Positions 11,640 to 22,743 of a stretch of DNA of 64,000 nucleotides are shown piece by piece (within the stretch, counting starts at the first letter, position 1; each line of letters begins with the position of its first letter). Below the pieces are notes generated by a model. It worked only from the letters and a program-made list of their open reading frames with translations, was not told where the DNA came from and did not search any database. A program made the translations under genes and the position numbers. This DNA is from Delphinapterus leucas (Eukaryota > Chordata > Mammalia > Artiodactyla > Monodontidae): positions 6,890,710 to 6,954,709 of the forward strand of contig NW_022098050.1 of NCBI RefSeq assembly GCF_002288925.2, given 5' to 3'.

Positions 11640-12322
11640 GATTAGAAAAACTGTCAAAGTGTCAAAGACAAAACTAAGGCACAATTAACAAAGGCTGTTT
11701 ATTCATGAACTTTCAGCAAGGGAAGCCTTCTGTAGGTTACTTTGGTTTCAGCAGGGGTTCAAAGTTTAGAGAGGAGAGTTAGTTTGATAGTGGAAAGTTA
11801 GGAAATACGGAGACAGTTTCTAATTGGCAAGCATTCTACTGAAGTGGGATTTTTGGAAGCAGGGGAGACTTTCTAACTGTCTTTAAATACACCTAGCAGT
11901 CCCTGGTTGGCTGCCAGGGGGCAAACTAGCAGTTTGGGGACATTTTAAAAGAAGAAGGATTGTTTAGTGTTGGGGCGGAGGGTTTTATGTGGCTGGCTAG
12001 TTCCTGGAACAAGTGGAGGCCGATAGGGTGCTTTTTGCAGTCAAATTGCCATCGTGGCCCTTATTGGGGAAAGGGAATCTGCCATGGCAGACAGTTTCCC
12101 AGAAGTCATGAGAGCTATATATATTAAGTGATAGCTTTAGATAATACTACATTCCGTAGTAATGGGATGTAAAGAATAAGATAGACTACTAACCGGCAGC
12201 TTGAAACAAAGCTGAATTTATTTGCTTGCCTGGCAACACTCAAATACTAGCTCAGCAATACTCTCTTAGCGGAAGTAAAGGTCTAGATATAGATATGAAA
12301 AAGAAGAAAGTGCAGCCAAATC
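11640..12322 (-). mobile_element. LTR-derived relics (probable)
   Basis: Two segments have minus-strand AATAAA in LTR-like settings: 'catgaataaacag' near 11697-11709 and 'gcaaataaattcagc' near 12210. The sequence between is moderately GC-rich and non-coding. Their position directly beside other minus-strand LTRs supports a retroviral origin, but I did not find a second copy in the window to confirm it. Confidence 0.4.
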
Positions 12323-13136
12323 TGGCCTCTGTACCCCAACACCAAATTAATTCTCGGAGACAGAGTTTTGGGTGAAGTAGAAAAGAATAGCTTTATTGCT
12401 TTGCCAGGCAAAGGTGGTCACAGTGGGCTAGTGCCCTCAAAACTGTGTGTCCCGACCTCGAGGGGATAGTGAGAAGTTTTATAGTAATGGTTCAAAGAGG
12501 GCGTGATCAGCTGGTGGACATTCTTCTGACTGGTTGGTGGTGAGGTAGGTGGCAGTCAGCATCATCAACCTTCTGGTTCCAACTGGTCTGGGGTCTACTC
12601 ATTGTGGGCAGCAGACAGTTAACTTCTCCCACCTGGTGGGGGTTTCAGTATCTGCAAAACAGCTCAAGGGGGCTTCCCTGGTGGCGCAGTGGTTGGGAGT
12701 CCGCCTGCTGATGCAGGGGGCGCGGGTTCGTGCCCCGGTCTGGGAGGATCCCGCGTGCCGTGGAGCGGCTGGGCCCGTGAGCCATGGCCGCTGAGCCTGC
12801 GCGTGCGGAGCCTGTGCTCCACGGTGGGAGAGGCCAAAACAGTGAGAGGCCCGCGTATCACAAAAAATAAAAAATAAAAAAACAAACAAAAAAAACCCAA
12901 AACAGCTCAAGGATGTGTGTCCCTTGAGGGGGAACCAGGATCCTGCCCCAAAGTTGCACTATTGTGTCTTTTGACTGTTCCTCCCTTGTCTCTGCATCCC
13001 TTCCCTTCCCTAATTAGTAACTGTTTGAACCTGCCCCTTTGGAACTGAGGGGTGAAGCCTATTTCCTGTAATCAAGAAATGGGGGACACAGAAAGGCTTT
13101 TGTGCCCAGGAGCCCCACAGAGTCCTGCTTGGTATC
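12323..13136 (-). mobile_element. ERV LTR, family A copy 1 (split by a SINE)
   Basis: This copy shares with 16472-17282 a left block around 'agagttttgggtgaagtaga' and 'tagctttattgctttgccag', and a right block from 'agctcaa' through 'gaaccaggatcctgccccaa' to 'cagagtcctgc'. On the minus strand 'gcaataaag' supplies a polyadenylation signal. The SINE at 12670-12898 interrupts it. Confidence 0.75.
12670..12898 (+). mobile_element. CHR-type SINE inside LTR family A
   Basis: The head 'ggcttccctggtggcgcagt' starts the element, followed by the B-box-like 'gggttcgtgcccc' and an A-rich tail. A perfect 14-bp duplication, aaaacagctcaagg, flanks it at 12656-12669 and 12899-12912. Confidence 0.95.
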
Positions 13137-13429
13137 AAAAGTACATCAAATGTACAACTGAAGCAAGCTTCTGAGTTCAGGTTTCTGGTTGGCTCATAAA
13201 GAAGGTTGTAAACTCTTCTATGCGAGTGGCCACAATTATGTTTTTCATTACCAAGGGTCAGAAAACCTAGTTTCCAAAAATCCGAGATAGGATGTATTAA
13301 ATTCCAGGGGGTTTAGATGCATTCAGTGGAATGCTCATATGCACATGCAGGAAGCTCAACAAATTTTTCTTTTAACAAGGAAAACTTATATCAACATTAA
13401 AGAAAGTTGAAGCCAAGAAAACATCAGTA

Positions 13430-14110
13430 ATCTTACAACCCTACCCTCTCATACAATGTTTTATTTTGGGGTATGGCTTTTAAGTTTTTGTCCAGTAAGC
13501 ACACATTTAATAGTTGTAAACATACTCTACGTACTGTTTTGTATTTTGTTTTCTGACTTGACAGTATCCTAAAATAGTTTTCCATGTTACTATGTGGTCT
13601 TTATTATTAGGATTTCAATGGCTATATAATCTCCCAAATGGAAATATCAGTATTTATTCACATCTCCCATTTTTGAATATTTGGTTGTTTCTGATTACCT
13701 GTGTTATGTTTATAGGGCAACAGTGAACATCTTTTTGATTGAAGAATTTTTTTCTTCTTTTGAATTATTTCCTTAAGATTACTTCCTCCAAAGTGAGCAT
13801 TTGCGTCAAAGGGAAGGAACATCTTCTGTCTCTTAATGTGAGGGGCCACATTTCCTCCAATTTCCCGTGGATGTTCCCTTTACCCCCACCCCACCCTAGA
13901 GCAGTAGATGGGTGCCAGTTTTACCCCAACGTTGCCAGCATACATTGTTCTTGCCATCAAAAAAAATCCTGCTAATTTAATAGCGTAAAATGACACCTCA
14001 AAATTACTTTAAATTGTTCTTTCTTTATTTGGGAGGATAAGCATTTTCTCATATCTTTATTTCCTAATGTTAATTACCTCTTTATGTTCTTTGTTCATTT
14101 GAACAAAGAT
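13430..14110 (-). mobile_element. Old L1M/HAL1-type fragment
   Basis: The text includes 'gttttccatgttactatgtg', 'gaattatttccttaagatta' and a 'gcgtcaaagggaaggaacat' stretch, which is the usual antisense L1M/HAL1 pattern. It is heavily diverged, with no usable ORF. Confidence 0.6.
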
Positions 14111-14776
14111 AACGCATGGCCCTCTTCTCAACCTATTCCAATCAAGACTTAATGAAAAGGAATGCTCTTCTGTTCTTCACCTTCTGCATGGGGTGGTTGC
14201 TTACAGCAAAAGCAGTCTTTATTTTAAAAACCTTCCTTTTGCACTTCAGTCCCTGTAATATATATAAATAAGAGTTCTTTGGCATACTTGTCCTTGATGA
14301 AAAGACAGATTTCTGTTGTCAAAAGAACCTTCCAAGAATAATACAAATGTCTTCAGCTTCTGATTATTTTTTCTCAGCCAAATTAAATGGCATATTTTAA
14401 CATCTATGATCTATTTAGTCAAGATGTGTGCCTTCTAGGAATGACTTATACAAAAGTGTTCCTCCTAAATTTTCTTTGATTTGCTACCAATTGCAATCAG
14501 TTGATCCCTTTGTACCTCTCTACCCAGCACCCCTTCCCTACCCTGATGTTGCAACCATCGACTTATTTTCTATATTAGAAGGGATATATCAGTTATTAAT
14601 CACAAGCACTTTTAAGTGTTTTCACTTTTCCATTGACTCTTTGTTTTAGTGGAGATTGATTATCCAGTATTTCCACTGTAGGAGGAATGAATGTGAGCAG
14701 AGTCTTGTACATTTAGCCCTACTTTGCGATTTCATATAAATACCATTATCTACCATTCATAGGGCTTGCCCCAAAG
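14111..14776. other. Unassigned AT-rich DNA
   Basis: No recognisable gene or repeat. A 73-codon plus frame at 14428-14649 has no domain signature. Confidence 0.45.
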
Positions 14777-14790
14777 TCAATACATAATTT

Positions 14791-14995
14791 TTTTTTTTTT
14801 TGTGGTACCCGGGCCTCTCACCGTTGTGGCCTCTCCCATTGCGGAGCACAGGCCCCAGACGCGCAGGCTCAGCGGCCATGGCTCATGGGCCCAGCCGCTC
14901 CGTGGCATGTGGGATCCTCCCAGACCGGGGCATGAACCCGTGTCCCCTGCATCGGCAGGCGGACTCTCAACCACTGCGCCACCAGGCAAGCCCAA
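14791..14995 (-). mobile_element. CHR-type SINE
   Basis: A minus-strand full-length copy with poly-T at its left end and the head (gcttgcctggtggcgcagtg on the minus strand) at the right. The duplication tcaatacataattt is found at 14777-14790 and from 14996. Confidence 0.95.
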
Positions 14996-15011
14996 TCAAT
15001 ACATAATTTTA

Positions 15012-15236
15012 CCATCAGGCAAATTTTTCTATAAAGGGCCAGATAGTAAATATTTTTGACTCTGCTGGCCACATAAAATCTCTCCTTCTTCATTGTCACC
15101 ATGATTGTCGTCATCATCATCATCATCTACAATCCTTTAAGAACGTAAAAAACATTCTTAGGTCTGGGCCTTACAAAAACTGGATGTAGTTGGAATTTGG
15201 ATTTGGCATATGTCCTGTAGTTGGCCATCCCTGATC
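15012..15236 (-). mobile_element. hAT-Charlie MER1-like DNA transposon relic
   Basis: The segments 'aaagggccagatagtaaata', 'ctctgctggccacata' and the closing 'gttggccatccctga' match the conserved core of MER1-type non-autonomous hAT elements. The centre holds a (CAT)n expansion. The ends are decayed. Confidence 0.6.
15106..15126 (+). repeat. (CAT)n microsatellite
   Basis: Short run of cat trinucleotides inside the hAT relic. Confidence 0.85.
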
Positions 15237-15811
15237 TAGAAGAATTCAGAAAAAAATTAAGATTATTATTTTTTTTCTTTGTGAGTGAAGTGATGCATGA
15301 ATAGGATTAGTTAGCTAGTTTTTTTTTTTCTTTTTAAGCAATAATAAGAAAGCACATTCATGGCAGTGAGGATGGGCCTCATCTGAATGGTTAATATTTA
15401 TCTTAACATAGCTGTTTTTGAGTAGTTGGTGGTATTTTCTTAAAAAAAGAAGAAGCGGCCAGATAATATTTGGAGCTTGGGTTTATTTTCTGTACTTCTT
15501 CAGGAAAGTCTTGCAATAAGTACCAAAATGAGTACGCTTCCTGATGGTGCTTTTGGAAACCTAGTGATGATCATTGTATTTAGAACTGAATTAAAACATG
15601 GGCACCAAAAGGGCTTCATAACAATGTATTTTTCCCTTCTTAGATTTGTACCCCCAGAGTGCTAATCAGTTATGCTTTACATTGGCCAGAAGGACTTATT
15701 GCACAAATATGTAAGTGAAGATCAGTTGTGGCACTGGAATTTTACCTTATAATACATTTCCCAATAGATCACATAATGGAGCATCTCTGTGAATTTTTCT
15801 TGTGTAATACT
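15237..15811. other. Unassigned DNA
   Basis: AT-rich, with short poly-T runs near 15268 and 15320. No gene or repeat recognised. Confidence 0.45.
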
Positions 15812-15829
15812 TTATTTGAATTTTTTTAA

Positions 15830-15889
15830 CATCTTTATTGGAGTATAATTGCTTTACAATGGTGTGTTAGTTTCTGCTTTATAACAGAG
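15830..15889 (-). mobile_element. Micro-insertion of an L1 3' end (60 bp)
   Basis: The 60 bp read 'catctttattggagtataat', which is the antisense 3' terminus of a cetartiodactyl L1. They are flanked by near-identical duplications 'ttatttgaa-T(6-7)-aa' at 15812-15829 and 15890-15906. This is an extreme 5' truncation of a real retrotransposition event. Confidence 0.8.
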
Positions 15890-15997
15890 TTATTTGAATT
15901 TTTTAAAGTAACTTCTTACTTATCCAGCAATTCCACTCTGAATAACACAGGTAGGATTGCGGAAACTGGCCAAAAACAAATAATAATAATAATTCAG

Positions 15998-16380
15998 TCT
16001 ATTAGTCTGCTCAGGCTGCCATAACAGAATACCACAGATTGGGTGGCTTAAACAAGAGAAATTTATCTTTTTTACAGTTTTGGAGACTGGAAGTTCAAGA
16101 TCAAAGTGGTTTCTGGTGAGGTCTCTCTTCCTGGCTTACAGATGGCCATCTTCTTCCTGTGTCTTTACATAGCTTTTTCTCTGTGTATGTAGAGAGAGAG
16201 GGAACCCAGATGTCTCTTTCTCTTATAAGGTCACAGTCCTTTTGGAATAGGGCTCTACCTTATGACCTCACCTAACCTTTATTACCTTTTTATAGGCCCC
16301 ATCTCCAAATACAGTCACATTGGGGATTAGGGCTTTAACATATGAATTTGAGGGAGGGGACACTAATTCAGTCCACAGTA
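15998..16380 (-). mobile_element. MLT1-type MaLR solo LTR
   Basis: The plus strand begins 'attagtctgctcaggctgcc', contains 'gggtggcttaaacaagagaa', 'ggtcacagtccttttggaat', 'aggccccatctccaaataca' and ends near 'attcagtccacagtaca'. This order is the reverse complement of the MLT1 consensus. Confidence 0.85.
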
Positions 16381-16471
16381 CAGTCAAAACAGATATTACA
16401 GAGTTCATCTGTTTACTTCATTCTGTAATCAATTCTAAGAAATTGTAATTTTATTTCTGATGCTGAAAACT

Positions 16472-17282
16472 TGGCCTCTGTGCACCGTTGCTGAATCGAA
16501 TCTTGGTGACAGAGTTTTGGGTGAAGTAGAAAAGAATAGCTTTATTGCTTTGCCAGGCAAAGGGGGACACAGTGGGCTCATGCCCTGAAAAACTGTGTTT
16601 CAACCTGGGGAGATTTGGTGAGGAGTTTTATAGCAATCGTTCAAGGGTGGGGTTGCTGTTAAGGATCATGGTGTGGGCAGGGCCTGTACTCCTTTAATCT
16701 GGTCTCAGGTGGTTTCCTGATGAGCTTCTTGAGGTTATCAAACTTTGATCTTCTCTGGAATGAAGAATGCTAACATCTTCCATTTGTTGGGGGTTTAGTT
16801 CTGTAAAGAGCTCAAAGATATTATGTGTATCCCTTTAGGGGGAACCAGGACCCTGCCCCAAGGCTACACTATTGTTTCTTGGCTGCTCCTCCCTTGTCTC
16901 TGTGTCCCCTCCCTTCCCTGATTAGCAACTATTCAAATCTGCCCTTTGGAACTTGGGGAAGGTCATGGAGGCTGGAGTCTATTCCCTACAAACAAGAAAT
17001 AGGGGACACGGAATTACATTTAGAATAGATAAGCAACAAGGTCCTAATGTATAGCAAAGGGAACTATATTCAATATCCTGTGATAAACCATAATGGAAAA
17101 GAATATAAAAAAAGAATGTATATATGTGTATAACTGAGTCACTTTGCTGTACAGCAGAGATTGGCACACTGTAAATCAACTATATTTCAGCAAAAAAATG
17201 TAAAAAAACAAAAAAGAGAAATGGGGGACATGGAAAGGCTTCTGTTCCCAGGAGCCTCACAGGGTCCTGCTCAGTTTCTAAA
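16472..17282 (-). mobile_element. ERV LTR, family A copy 2 (split by an L1 tail)
   Basis: It matches 12323-13136 through the blocks 'agagttttgggtgaagtaga', 'gaaccaggaccctgccccaa' and 'cacagggtcctgctcagttt'. Minus-strand 'gcaataaag' lies near 16545. An L1 3' end is inserted at 17013-17216. Confidence 0.75.
17013..17216 (+). mobile_element. 5'-truncated L1 3' end
   Basis: It carries the cetartiodactyl L1 3' pattern 'tgtataactgagtcactttg' and 'gtaaatcaactatatttcag', then an A-rich tail. The flanks show an 18-bp duplication with two differences (agaaat[a/g]ggggaca[c/t]gga) at 16995-17012 and 17217-17234. Confidence 0.85.
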
Positions 17283-17640
17283 AGCAAACTGGAATAAAGA
17301 AGAGGAGCTGCTATAGGGAGACATAATGGCTGACTGCAGATAGGAAGGGACATTGGACAAGAGACTGCCTGGGATCAGGGGACTAGAGAAAAAATAGGAA
17401 AAGAAGATTCAAACATCAATTAGCACAATAGTCTGTGGCCATGGAATGCAGAGGTAAGTGGCCCTACAGATTTTGCAAGAACCTGAGGGCATCACTCAAT
17501 AGAGCTGCAGGGCAGTGAATGCAAATGACTAAGTCAGTACGAAAAGTCTCCTGTTTAAGGAGGAAAGAATGTAACACATTATAGGTAGGATAGTTTGGGA
17601 CAAGCAAGTGTGATTGTTTAGAACCACAAACCCTTAACTC
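17283..17640. other. Unassigned DNA between two LTRs
   Basis: No pol or gag similarity seen. It could be leftover internal sequence of the element whose LTRs flank it, but nothing in the sequence proves this. Confidence 0.35.
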
Positions 17641-18320
17641 CTTGGAGAGGTCTTAGGCCATCTTTACTGTCTTTTCTTACCGGGGAGCAGGGTTCAGGAG
17701 CCACATTGCCAGTAAGGTTCAAGACCCATACTACTGTTACTGAATGCAAGTTTGTATGCCCTGTGCACAGTGAGGCTAAACAAACTGAAACGTCGGAGTT
17801 TGGAGCAGAGAAAGGTTTATGGTAGGGCCAAGCAAGGGTACCAGGTGGCTTGTGTTCAAGAACCCCAACCGACCTCCCTGATGGTTTTGGGGGAGAAGTT
17901 TTTATAAGCAAAATTTGGGGTGAGAGCTTCAGGGTATGTGACTTTCTTTTGATTGGGGTGGGGTGAGGAAACAGGGCGGTGCTCCAGGAATCTCATGCTC
18001 AGCCTGAAGTTGCCATCCTCCACCTGGGTGGGGGCCTTAGTTCCTGCAGAAGAGCTCAAAGATATTGTTATGTATATCCCTTGAGGAGGAACCAGGACCC
18101 TGCTTTAATGCTGCACTATTGTTTCTTGATTTCTCCTCCTTTGTTTATGTATTCCCTTATTTCCCTGATTAGCAACTGTTTGAATCTGCCCTTTGGAACT
18201 CAGGGAAGGTCTGGAGGCTGAATGAAGCCTATTTCCTACAAGCAAGAAATGGCGGACACAGAAAGGATTTGTACCTGGGAGGGCCCCACAGAGTCTTGCT
18301 CAGTTTCACTACCAGGTTGT
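17640..18320 (-). mobile_element. ERV LTR, family A-related copy 3
   Basis: From about 18030 to 18320 it matches copies 1 and 2 ('agagctcaaagatatt', 'gaaccaggaccctgc', a 'gattagcaactgtttgaatc' block, 'cacagagtcttgctcagttt'). Its left part (17640-17990) differs, so it is a subfamily variant or a mosaic LTR. Confidence 0.65.
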
Positions 18321-18624
18321 CTGGTGTATCTGTTCTTCCCCTTTTCACTCCTTACCTCTGCCCAGAGGAATCTTGCTCTAGTCTGGGTCCTCAAATCTTT
18401 CTTCCTTTATTTTTTTTCCTCAAACTTTTGTTCTGTATTCTGGAGTCTCTGTGTTCTTCTAGGTCCTAGGGGATTACTCTTTTGGAAACCGAAGCTCTTT
18501 TAGGAAACTTGTAGACAATTTTGCCTTTTAGTCCCCCCTCTTGCAGCCAAGGAACTTAAAGCTAACTCTGAGCTTGAATGGGATGGGGGCAGGGGAAAAC
18601 TAAGAACACACACATTGTTTCCCA

Positions 18625-18800
18625 GACTCTTCATAACAGTCCTTTGAGGTAGATACTGTTACCATCCTCATTTGCTGGAGGAGGAAACTGAGGCTCAGAG
18701 AGGTTAAGTTGCCCAAGGTCAAATAGCTAGTAAGTGATGAGGTGGTAGAGCCAGGATTCAAACTCAGTTTTGTCCGCTCCTATGCCTGTAGTCCCTTCCA
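18625..18800 (-). repeat. MIR
   Basis: The classic reverse MIR order is clear: 'ggaaactgaggctcagagag', 'gttaagttgcccaaggtcaa', 'atagctagtaagtgatga' and 'agccaggattcaaactca'. Confidence 0.9.
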
Positions 18801-19940
18801 CATATCCTCAGAAGAGAGGAGTTTCCTATCTGATGTGATAAACTTTGTAGAAATGAACTCTGCATTAATTTCTCTACTTAACAAGTAATAGGCACTTCTG
18901 CAATCCTACTTTATGAGATCTCGTTATTTTCCACCAGCAAACCTTTGCTATGAAAACAACTTGCCTGAGAAATGGGGCTTGGCAACTGGAGCCAGTCACA
19001 GGAAAAACCAACATCAAAACATGCAGACCATGTGTCCCAAATGGTTGGACCTTGTTGGGAATTAAATAACAAGATAGGTAGACCAAGGATACCTCTTAAT
19101 TGTACAAGTCCAGGAGCAGTATTTAATTTCATTTCCTAAAAGAAAATGATAAGCAGTCTGTGTAATTAGAAATTAACTGCCATACTCTGAATTATGCAAA
19201 CAGCAGAACAGGAGGAAAACATTAAGCAAAAATGTAAAAAACAAAAAAAACCCAGAAAAAAACCCCTCTTGTCAGCATCATTTTTACTTAAACTGAGTCT
19301 TCATGGTTGACTTTTGCACAGAGAGCTTTTTATTTTCTTCCTATGTCCGTGGTGTTCTCCATGTGGGAGCTGATGGTCTGGATCCCAGATTCAAGAGCTG
19401 GAAGCTTCACCCTGCTGAAAAGTTTAGGCTGGCTTCAGTCAGCAGGCTGAGGCTTCATCAATGGCAACACCTCTTAGCCATATGTCAACAGATAAACACT
19501 ATAATAGGAAACAAATGCAGAAAGTGAGTCATAGCTTTCTGTACCCTCCTTAGGAAAGTTGCATTAGTCATACAATGAAGGAATATTCACCCTTTTCTCT
19601 TTACCTTTGTATAAAACCTTCTCACCCTGAGTTTCCAAGACTACTTGCAAGCTCCTTTGGAAGCAACAAGTGACTTGGATGACAAGTTCCCAGTGCAAGA
19701 GGATGTGACCACCACAGACAAGAACAACATGAAACAGCAAATAAGCTGCCACACAACTGGTTGGTAGATTCAGAGGCCACCCTTTCTCAGAGTTTGGATT
19801 TGGGGATGCTTCATAGGGTGAAGTAATCATATAAACAACCAGCTGTGGAAACTAAATAAGCCTTTTCAGAGTTTCCACTTTTGCAGCTGTGGAAAAACAT
19901 GCAAAATTAAGGTGAGTTTGGTATGGGGGCCTATTGTTAG
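18801..19940. other. Unassigned DNA
   Basis: No recognisable gene or repeat. Short frames on both strands (60-90 codons) lack domains. Confidence 0.45.
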
Positions 19941-20392
19941 TGTCAACGGAAAAGAAAAATGCACAACCTAAAAGTTGAGAGCTCTGTTTTATTTGGTGGA
20001 CTTTCTGAGGACTCAGGCCCGGGAGGCAGCCTCTCAGACAGCTCTGAGGGATGGCTCTGAAGAGAACAGGGAGGAGCCAGGATTTGTAGGAGTTTTTGCA
20101 ACAAAAGCCAGGTAGTCGGACCATCAAAAGATTACTGTTAGTTAAAGAAAACCAGATATCTCAAGATAATGAATTTAGCACTTTTCTATGTATTCGAAGA
20201 TGCAAGAGTCCAGGCTCAGGGAAATCATTCCTTTGATATGCAGGTCAGCTATCTAGGGCCAGTTTTCTGTTCTTTTCCATCCTGAGTCCCCTCAGGGTTC
20301 ACCCTCGGGGCATTGGTAGTGGCTGGTAGCTTGATGGCCTTGGCATCCTTTGTTTGCCGATATGGCAGACAACATTTTTCATTCACATTAGT
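19941..20392 (-). mobile_element. ERV LTR, family B copy 2
   Basis: It aligns with 10665-11114 from 'gcacaacctaaaagttgaga' to 'catcctttgtttgc', in the same orientation, with minus-strand AATAAA in the same place. It lies just left of the plus-strand pol relic and points the opposite way, so it is not obviously an LTR of that provirus. Confidence 0.7.
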
Positions 20393-20552
20393 TATAGAAG
20401 GGCCTTCAAGGATTGAAACCCACTGTATTTTAGAGAAGAGTTGATTATCCCCACTACGTCTCCATTTAGCAGACTGTTTTGGCCTATTCTTAAACTTGGA
20501 AGGAATGGATGGCACTTCTCAGTGGATTATTGCCACCATAATTTCATGGTCC

Positions 20553-21047
20553 TGTTGCAGAAAGGGGGACCCCTTCCAGGGCCCGAGATTGGGCTCTTGT
20601 CTAACACTCGGAAAAGAATTGTCTGAGGAGACACAAGTGCTGACAAAGCAAGAGACTTTATTGGGAAGGGGCGCCTGGGCGGAGAGCAGCAGGGTAAGGG
20701 AACCCAGGAGAACTGCTCTGCCACGTGGCTCACAGTCTCGGGTTTTATGGTGATGGGGTTATTTTCCGGGTTGTCTCAGGCCAATCATTCTGACTCAGGG
20801 TCCTTCTTGGTGGTGCGCCCATCAAGCAGCCAAGATGGATTCCAGGGAGAAGGATTCTGGAAGTTTGGTAGGACATATGGACTGGCGTCTCCTCTCTCCT
20901 TTTGACCTTTTCCGAATTCTTCCGGTTGGTGGTAGCTTGTTAGTTCCACGTTCCTTACCAGGACCTCCTGTTCTAAGATAACTCATGCAAGTGGCTATTG
21001 TCTTGCCTGGCCAGGGCTGGCGGTTTCAGTCGGTGTTTCCCCTAACA
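20553..21047 (-). mobile_element. Solo ERV LTR with 4-bp target duplication
   Basis: The 495-bp block starts TGTTGCAG and ends CCTAACA on the plus strand, so both ends are TG...CA. The 4-bp sequence gtcc directly flanks it at 20549-20552 and 21048-21051. Minus-strand 'cccaataaagtctcttgctt' near 20655 supplies the polyadenylation signal and R-like region. Removing the block rejoins the two halves of the surrounding reverse transcriptase relic. A 4-bp duplication and this layout fit a gammaretrovirus-like ERV1 LTR left by LTR-LTR recombination. Confidence 0.9.
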
Positions 21048-21839
21048 GTCCTATCCATTGAGGCCCTCATACCAAATATTTAAATTACTTATTCCATCCA
21101 ATCAGCAACTGGTAAGTACTTTGTGATCCTAGATTTGGCTAATATGTTTTGTTCAGGGTCTAACTGAAGGCCTCTTAGCCATAGTTTGCCTTCACCTCTG
21201 AAGGGACTCAATTTACTTTTACCACGCTGCCCATGGGGTATCTCAACAACCTTATAGTCTCGCACAGTCTTACAGGCAAGATCTTAAGCACATCTAACTT
21301 TCTCTAGGAGTACAGGTATGACATCAAACTGATGCCATCTTCCTCCTCTGAGACTCATTTGGGACACTTATTCAGGACATACAAACACAAAAAAGGTATG
21401 GACCATTGCCCTACACATAGTATAGCACCCTGACACTTAAGGTTTTGAAATTGTCAAGAAACAGTTGTTAACTCTTTCAGCACCCACGACATTAAAATCA
21501 ACCCAGCATCTTTTTGGCTTTTGGTTCTGGAGGCAATGTATTCCTCATTTACAAATTTTACTTAAGCCCGTTTATGCTGTTACCTATAACTTGGTCCACT
21601 TTAAATGGGGTTACCTACAACAAAAGGCTCTGGAATCTGTCCAAACTGTAATAAAACAGGCGCTCCTGTTAATGCCCCGAGAGACTCCATCACTGTAGAG
21701 AATGTAGCGACCTCGCCTCATGCCTCCTGGAGTCTCCGAACTATCCACAATGGTCATAAATTGCCAATGCCTTCTGGTGCAAGAAACTGCCCTCCTTGCC
21801 CACATGCTATACACCATCAGAGGAAAAAGTACTGCTCGG

Positions 21840-22046
21840 GGCTTCCCTGGTGGCGCAGTGGTTAAGAGTCTGCCTCCTGCCGATGCAGGGGACACGGGTT
21901 CGTGCCCTGGTCCGGGAAGATCCCACATGCCGCGGAGCGGCTGGGCCCGTGAGCCATGGCCACTGAGCCTGCGCGTCCGGAGCCTGTGCTCCGCAACGGG
22001 AGAGGCCGCAACAGTGAGAGGCCCCCGTACCGCAAAAAAAAAAAAA
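21840..22046 (+). mobile_element. CHR-type SINE inside the pol relic
   Basis: Full-length plus-strand copy with the head 'gcttccctggtggcgcagtg', B-box-like 'gggttcgtgccc' at 21897-21908 and a long poly-A. The duplication aaaaagtactgctcgg occurs at about 21824-21839 and 22047-22062. Its little-decayed body suggests a fairly recent insertion. Confidence 0.95.
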
Positions 22047-22743
22047 AAAAAGTACTGCTCGGACGCTGGGCCCTTCTGAAGATGGAGGCTCTCAGACCCC
22101 AAGCATGTGACCCTCTGTACTCAGCTGACCATTATGCCTTGGATCATGAAAGCAGCACTCTGCAAGCTTGGCATGGCCCCCAAGGTTGCGTTGCTACCAG
22201 ATGGAGCCAAATCTGGGGTCTTCTGGTGCATTCCACCTGCAGGAGTGGGGAGCCTCTCCTTTCCTCAGTTCTTTGCCAGTTGCCATGGAACTGGAGGAGG
22301 TCATCTCTCTCTAAGACCCTATGGGCTACCTGGGAAGCCCCTTGGAATCAACTGATTGAACAACAGTGGGAGTTCATATACTTTATGTATGGCAGTGCCA
22401 CTATCATATACAATGGAGCTTGCTGGAGAGTTGCTGTTTTCATCCCGTAGCTAGATCTTACCTGATCAAGGGTAGGACCTCAGCACAATTGGCTGAATTT
22501 TAGGCAGTCATGTTAGCAATGGATGCCCTGGCCAGAAATTGGCCCTATTCGCACATTTTACACATTCATGGGTCATTGCTAATTGTCTAGCTGTCTGGCT
22601 CGGCCAATGGTAGCAATTCTTTGTCCAAGGATGCCTTCTTTGGGGTGAAAGACTCCGGAAAGCTCTTGCCTCACACATTATAAATGAATGTCACGCGTCT
22701 CCACACATACTAAAGCCACAACACAAGGCCTCACCAAGACATC

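Noticed and set aside
21611..22102. 163-codon minus-strand frame
   Set aside because: Made from the antisense of a SINE joined to antisense retroviral pol; similar SINE-derived frames recur at 12599-12910, 14766-15059, 52882-53108 and 56511-56932.
21956..22450. 164-codon plus-strand frame
   Set aside because: Begins in the SINE, crosses its poly-A as Lys codons and continues into ERV pol; a chance fusion.
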